Of a stretch of 45,508 nucleotides of DNA, positions 42,098 to 45,508 are shown piece by piece (position 1 is the first letter of the stretch; the number at the start of each line of letters is the position of its first letter). The notes beneath the pieces are model-generated. The model was not told the DNA's origin and did no database searches. It saw only the letters and a program-made list of their open reading frames with translations. This stretch comes from Metaruminococcus_A sp964607135 (lineage in GTDB: Bacteria > Bacillota > Clostridia > Oscillospirales > Ruminococcaceae). The translations under genes were made by a program, and so were the position numbers. The DNA lies in the NCBI GenBank assembly GCA_964607135.1, contig CAZSIV010000017.1, forward strand, positions 1-45,508, given 5' to 3'.

Positions 42098-44017
42098 TTA
42101 ATATGACCTTAATTTAATCAGGATATTGTTTTTATCGCCGTATATAGTTTCATAGTAGCCATCATGTAAAACAGGCAAATTCAATTCCTGTAGGTTATCC
42201 ACTACATTAACATGCAAATCATAATAATTATAGAAATCATAGGCACTCCAAATCCGTCCATCTCCAGCGAACCGAACAGCAAAAACCAATCTTTTTAAGA
42301 CACCACTATACTGCGGCATCCTTTCAACCACTGGAGAAACTCCGGCTGAACCTATAATCTGCAAATTTACAGATGTTTCTGCATTTGGGATCAGAAATTC
42401 ATCTAAGGCACTTAAAACCATTTCTGTTCGAAAATCTGTGTATCGTTGCTGCTCACCCAGTGCATTTGCATAAACAAAGCTGAATACAAGGAAACACCAA
42501 CTTAAACATAAACAAGCAATTTTTGCCATGCAAGAAGTACCTTCGTACATGCCTTTTTGTTGTTTGAAAAGATTTCTTGAATCTGTACAAACGACAGCGA
42601 ATATTGCTATGAACGCACCAAAACCATACATACCCCGGCAATTATAGGACGGAACTTTCATTGCAATATACGGTCCCCAACACAGACATGCGGAAAAAAG
42701 TATTGTTGTAATGGCAAATATCGCCGTTAAAAATTTGTTCTTTTTAGAACGCAATACCGAAAGTACAACAAATGCACACAATATGGCTGCTAAAAGAATT
42801 AACCAGATCTGCTCAAAGTCAGAATAAACATAGGTCAAATACCTTTTTATGTTAGAAATAACACCTTTTGGCATCTCACTCAAAGCATACATTTCGCTAC
42901 TAACATAGGTATTAACTGGTTTCATGATGAAGATTTTATAAATCAGCATTGCTGCCAAGTAACCAATCACAGAGAATCCGATCAATTTAATATTCTTATC
43001 TTTTGGAACATCTTGCTTCCATTGTAAAAAGGACAAGATAAGAATGGCGGTCGGGAAAATTCCTAATGCAGCTTGATAAGTTGTGCAAGTTAAAAGCGTT
43101 CCAAGCAAAACGACCGGCACATATATGGTTGGACTACACTTATAAAATAACAATGGAATAACACTGGCAAGGACTGATATTGCCATATAGGGCGAATCAT
43201 ATTTGTATGACAGACACTCCAAAAAATATGGAGAAATGCAGAGCGGCATAACTGCAACCAAGCTCCAAAATGATATTTTCTTATTATTTGAAAAGGTTGC
43301 AATGACAATCAAACTTGCCACAGTCATCAAAAGAACTGCAATAATTTGGGGCAAAGGAGAAATATCGGCCAAATACGAATCGGTGTGTATCAGACGACTC
43401 AAAAAGTTGGACACATATCTACTGAAGCTATCCCAGTTAGAGTATCCCCATGCTTTTCTGCCCATATCATCAACATAGCTTACATCGGTCATAATAATTG
43501 CACTCTCTGCAATTATATACATAATAGAAAGTACAAGGAACGGTTTTTTGTACTGAGAGAATTTTGTTGTCGCTATATCCTGTTCGAGCAACTTTGTAAA
43601 CAAGGATTTTGCTCCGACAGTAAGCCATGCGGAAAGGACAAATGTAGCATAAAAACCAACTACAACACCAATAAGACCGACAATCGTAAGCATCATAGAT
43701 GAGGACAAATTGAAAGAACCTGCCAACGCAGCTACCTTACTGGATGAAATCCAAGCCCTCTTAAATGAGATAAAACCCTCATACTGAATAATTGTTGCAA
43801 TGAAAAGTGCTATACACCGCATACTGGAGTTGATTGCAGAAATCTGTGCAAGGTTAAGCGATATAGCTATAATCACTCCACAAAAAGAAAGCGCAATCAG
43901 CAAAAGCGATGTGGCCGATGGTGATAGAAGCAAACACAATGCTGCAACAGATGAAAATAATAGCCAAAAAGACTTTTTCAATCGTCCTCCTACGATTGAT
44001 ACGGTTAATTTCTCCAT
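42098..44017 (-). CDS. GtrII-like membrane glucosyltransferase
   Basis: A 639-aa polytopic protein (about 11-13 hydrophobic segments) resembling Glucos_trans_II, the serotype-specific enzyme that moves glucose from the lipid carrier onto an extracytoplasmic polymer. The acidic pair in MTDVSYVDDMGRKAWGYSNW, after helix 4-5, is typical; a C-terminal soluble region (about 540-639) follows. The start at 44017 has GGAGGG about 11 nt before it; an alternative TTG lies six codons upstream. Codon use is AT-rich, unlike the core. First gene after the candidate invertible promoter. The acceptor in a Gram-positive cell would be a teichoic acid or capsule-like polymer (inference). Confidence 0.85.
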   Translation of the reverse strand: MEKLTVSIVGGRLKKSFWLLFSSVAALCLLLSPSATSLLLIALSFCGVIIAISLNLAQISAINSSMRCIALFIATIIQYEGFISFKRAWISSSKVAALAGSFNLSSSMMLTIVGLIGVVVGFYATFVLSAWLTVGAKSLFTKLLEQDIATTKFSQYKKPFLVLSIMYIIAESAIIMTDVSYVDDMGRKAWGYSNWDSFSRYVSNFLSRLIHTDSYLADISPLPQIIAVLLMTVASLIVIATFSNNKKISFWSLVAVMPLCISPYFLECLSYKYDSPYMAISVLASVIPLLFYKCSPTIYVPVVLLGTLLTCTTYQAALGIFPTAILILSFLQWKQDVPKDKNIKLIGFSVIGYLAAMLIYKIFIMKPVNTYVSSEMYALSEMPKGVISNIKRYLTYVYSDFEQIWLILLAAILCAFVVLSVLRSKKNKFLTAIFAITTILFSACLCWGPYIAMKVPSYNCRGMYGFGAFIAIFAVVCTDSRNLFKQQKGMYEGTSCMAKIACLCLSWCFLVFSFVYANALGEQQRYTDFRTEMVLSALDEFLIPNAETSVNLQIIGSAGVSPVVERMPQYSGVLKRLVFAVRFAGDGRIWSAYDFYNYYDLHVNVVDNLQELNLPVLHDGYYETIYGDKNNILIKLRSY

Positions 44018-44111
44018 AAATATAATACCCTCCAATTATTCTGTTCAAATTACAAAGTATGCAATTTGGAAGCAGTTTCTAAATGATTATCAAATTTGCT
44101 GATAGCTTTTC

Positions 44112-44251
44112 AAATGTGTACTTTTGCGAATTACAAAAATATCGTAAACCACTCGACAAATATTCAGCTCAACGTCTTGAAAAATGACGGTTTTTGGTGT
44201 ATAGTTATCATGATTTATTATTCAAATTCCGATTTGCAAAAGTACGCCTTT
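44112..44251. promoter_or_regulatory. Candidate invertible promoter segment (inverton)
   Basis: Imperfect 20-bp inverted repeats: left 44112-44131 and, as reverse complement, right 44251-44232, matching at 17 of 20 positions with an exact GTACTTTTGC core. The 100 bp between them contains a promoter on the plus strand. The segment lies between the gtrII start (44017) and a serine recombinase gene (44274-44873). This is the standard layout of a phase-variable promoter; that inversion occurs is inferred. Confidence 0.6.
44177..44205 (+). promoter_or_regulatory. Promoter inside the candidate invertible segment
   Basis: TTGAAA (44177-44182), 17-bp spacer, TATAGT (44200-44205). In the present orientation it points away from gtrII and into the 3' end of the recombinase gene (antisense). 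After inversion it would point at gtrII with a leader of about 130 nt. The opposite strand has a weaker TTGAAT-16-TATACA, so basal expression in this orientation is possible. Confidence 0.5.
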
Positions 44252-44273
44252 ACAAATTGGGGTATGATTTTGT

Positions 44274-44873
44274 TCAAGCCATATTTTCAAATTTTCGTGC
44301 CTTTCCGTAGAAAGTGCCAATCGGCATATTGCAAGCCGCCGCAGCTTGTTTCAATGTCAATTTCTTCCCTCGCCATGCCTTATGTACCTCATAGAAGTTA
44401 TCCGGCAACGGCAAGGGCGGTCTGCCAAATTTCACACCTTTCGCCTTTGCTGCCGCTATACCCTCGGCTTGTCGCTGTCTGATGTTGGTGCGTTCATTCT
44501 CCGCAACAAAGGACAAGATCTGTAAAACGATGTCGGAGAGGAATGTCCCCATAAGGTCTTTCCCTCGGCGGGTATCCAACAAGGGCATATCCAGCACCAC
44601 AATATCAACACCCTTGTCTTTTGTGATGATACGCCACTGCTCCAATATCTCCTCATAATTACGCCCAAGACGGTCAATGCTCTTGATGTAGAGCAGGGCG
44701 TCTTTTTTCATTTTCCGCAGAAGTTTCTTGTACTGCGGTCTGTTAAAATCTTTGCCGGACTGCTTGTCCAGATAAATGTTTTTGCTGTCAACGCCAACCT
44801 CTTTCAAGGCGATAAGCTGCCGATCCTCATTCTGGTCACGGCTGCTGACACGAATGTAGCCATAAATATTCAA
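44274..44873 (-). CDS. Serine site-specific recombinase (resolvase/invertase family)
   Basis: A 199-aa small serine recombinase. The catalytic Ser lies in GYIRVSSRDQNEDRQ; SIDRLGRNYEEI and the long helix FVAENERTNIRQRQAEG are present, and KKLTLKQAAAACNMPIGTFY forms the C-terminal helix-turn-helix. Start is TTG at 44873 with AGGAGG 7 nt upstream. The size matches Hin/Gin/Pin-type invertases and Tn3-type resolvases; the sequence alone does not decide between them. It lies 22 bp from the right inverted repeat of the candidate switch, which argues for an invertase. Confidence 0.92.
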   Translation of the reverse strand: MNIYGYIRVSSRDQNEDRQLIALKEVGVDSKNIYLDKQSGKDFNRPQYKKLLRKMKKDALLYIKSIDRLGRNYEEILEQWRIITKDKGVDIVVLDMPLLDTRRGKDLMGTFLSDIVLQILSFVAENERTNIRQRQAEGIAAAKAKGVKFGRPPLPLPDNFYEVHKAWRGKKLTLKQAAAACNMPIGTFYGKARKFENMA

Positions 44874-44932
44874 ATTAGTTCCTCCTGTTGTTCATTGCTC
44901 CATAGGCAAACTTCCTTTCGTTGATTTTGATT

Positions 44933-45223
44933 TTACAACACTGCGATACCGTTTTTCTTCGCCCAATCACTTGCTGCCTGTCGGCGTTCTTCGCTGTAGA
45001 GTGCGGTTAGACGGAAAGAGAGCCGCCCTTTCTCAATCTCGAATGCCTTATAGCCTGTTTCCGTATCCCCATCCGTCATGCTGCAATGGTCGGGGTACTG
45101 CTTGGCAAAGGCGGTCAATCACTTCTTCAAATCGGTGCTATGGGTGTAGATTCTAATTCTGTCTTTGGTTTCATCAAAATAAATTTCTGTGATTTTCTGC
45201 TGTTTGGTCAGTCCTGTTCGCAT
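44933..45223 (-). pseudogene. Conserved accessory-element protein interrupted by an in-frame TGA
   Basis: ATG at 45223 with GAAAGGA nearby opens MRTGLTKQQKITEIYFDETK and IYTHSTDLKK, then TGA at 45119-45121, then in the same frame LTAFAKQYPDHCSMTDGD through AASDWAKKNGIAVL to 44933. Restoring the TGA to CGA (Arg) gives one 96-codon gene. I recognise the type as a small protein common in conjugative elements of gut Firmicutes but know no function. It is upstream of and co-directional with the recombinase. Confidence 0.6.
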
Positions 45224-45508
45224 TTTGTATCCTTTCCGCCCTCTGTTACGCAGCAGGGCATTTTTTGAGTGTTTTCTTCGGCTGTTGACTTGGAAAAACA
45301 GCGATTTTGCAATAGAAAATGCTCCGGCGATACATTACTCGTCCAGAGCGTCTTTTATTGGCAAATTTTCGTTTTTTACGGCTCTTGACCATTGGCATGC
45401 TTTCTTAACCAGAGTATTAAATCCTGCTTCATCACTAACTTTCGCCTACCGATTTGATAAGGTAGAATAAGTTTCGCAAAAAGAAAAAGAGACATAGTTT
45501 GCAGTCCT
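45224..45508. other. Window end: remnant coding sequence only
   Basis: On the minus strand, 45445 down to 45335 is open for 36 codons (AKVSDEAGFNTLVKKACQW, ending KNENLPIKDALDE) without a start codon, so it looks like the 3' end of a decayed gene. Nothing else is supported. Confidence 0.35.

Noticed and set aside
45119..45121. TGA as a possible selenocysteine codon
   Set aside because: No bacterial SECIS-like hairpin follows directly, the family position looks like Arg, and no selenoprotein machinery is visible.

Overview
The window reads as a chromosomal segment of a low-redundancy, anaerobic Gram-positive bacterium of the class Clostridia, probably an Oscillospirales/Ruminococcaceae-type gut anaerobe. 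The reasons are a Rex redox repressor, an aconitase plus eukaryote-like NADP isocitrate dehydrogenase, a 2-hydroxyacyl-CoA dehydratase-activase system, an ECF transporter module, strong AGGAGG ribosome sites, frequent GTG/TTG starts and tRNA genes with encoded CCA. The taxon is an inference; no rRNA is present.

Positions 1-35,900 are a dense, GC-rich core. From the left: the end of an IS200-type element; rex, icd and acn on the minus strand (oxidative branch toward 2-oxoglutarate and glutamate); a two-gene acyl-CoA dehydratase-activase-like system; tepA/ylzJ-like, uppP, ftsK/spoIIIE, ygiQ, a secreted or anchored ComEC-like MBL hydrolase and DUF3006; a siroheme-type sulfite/nitrite reductase-like protein with a small membrane protein; a MATE exporter; an SDR dehydrogenase with cysteine synthase; ruvCAB, glmM, an RlmI-like methyltransferase, ecfA1-ecfA2-ecfT and truA; then DUF5711, cvpA, pgsA and a ClpE-like unfoldase; then four tRNA genes (Gly, Arg, His, Gln). 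A leader element with a conserved stem (CGATRC...GTATCG) occurs three times, each directly in front of a start codon: once before DUF3006 and twice in tandem before ruvC.

The chromosome changes character at tRNA-Gln. The last 21 nt of this tRNA are repeated 140 bp downstream, followed by a second IS200 element, a GC-rich hairpin-rich patch and then AT-rich accessory DNA to the window end. That accessory DNA contains (a) an 862-bp inversion that cut a tnpV gene and a yhcG (DUF1016 nuclease) gene and exchanged their halves; re-inverting it on paper rejoins both genes in frame at both junctions; (b) a frameshifted gene with a DUF6414-like front; (c) a gtrII-gtrB-gtrA surface-glucosylation cassette; and (d) immediately upstream of that cassette, a 140-bp segment bounded by imperfect 20-bp inverted repeats, containing a sigma-A-type promoter that now points away from the cassette, next to a serine site-specific recombinase. 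The simplest reading of (c) and (d) is a phase-variable switch (invertible promoter) for cell-surface glucosylation. This is the best candidate here for an undescribed system, together with the repeated RNA leader and the covarying hairpins at the 3' ends of the two IS200 elements.
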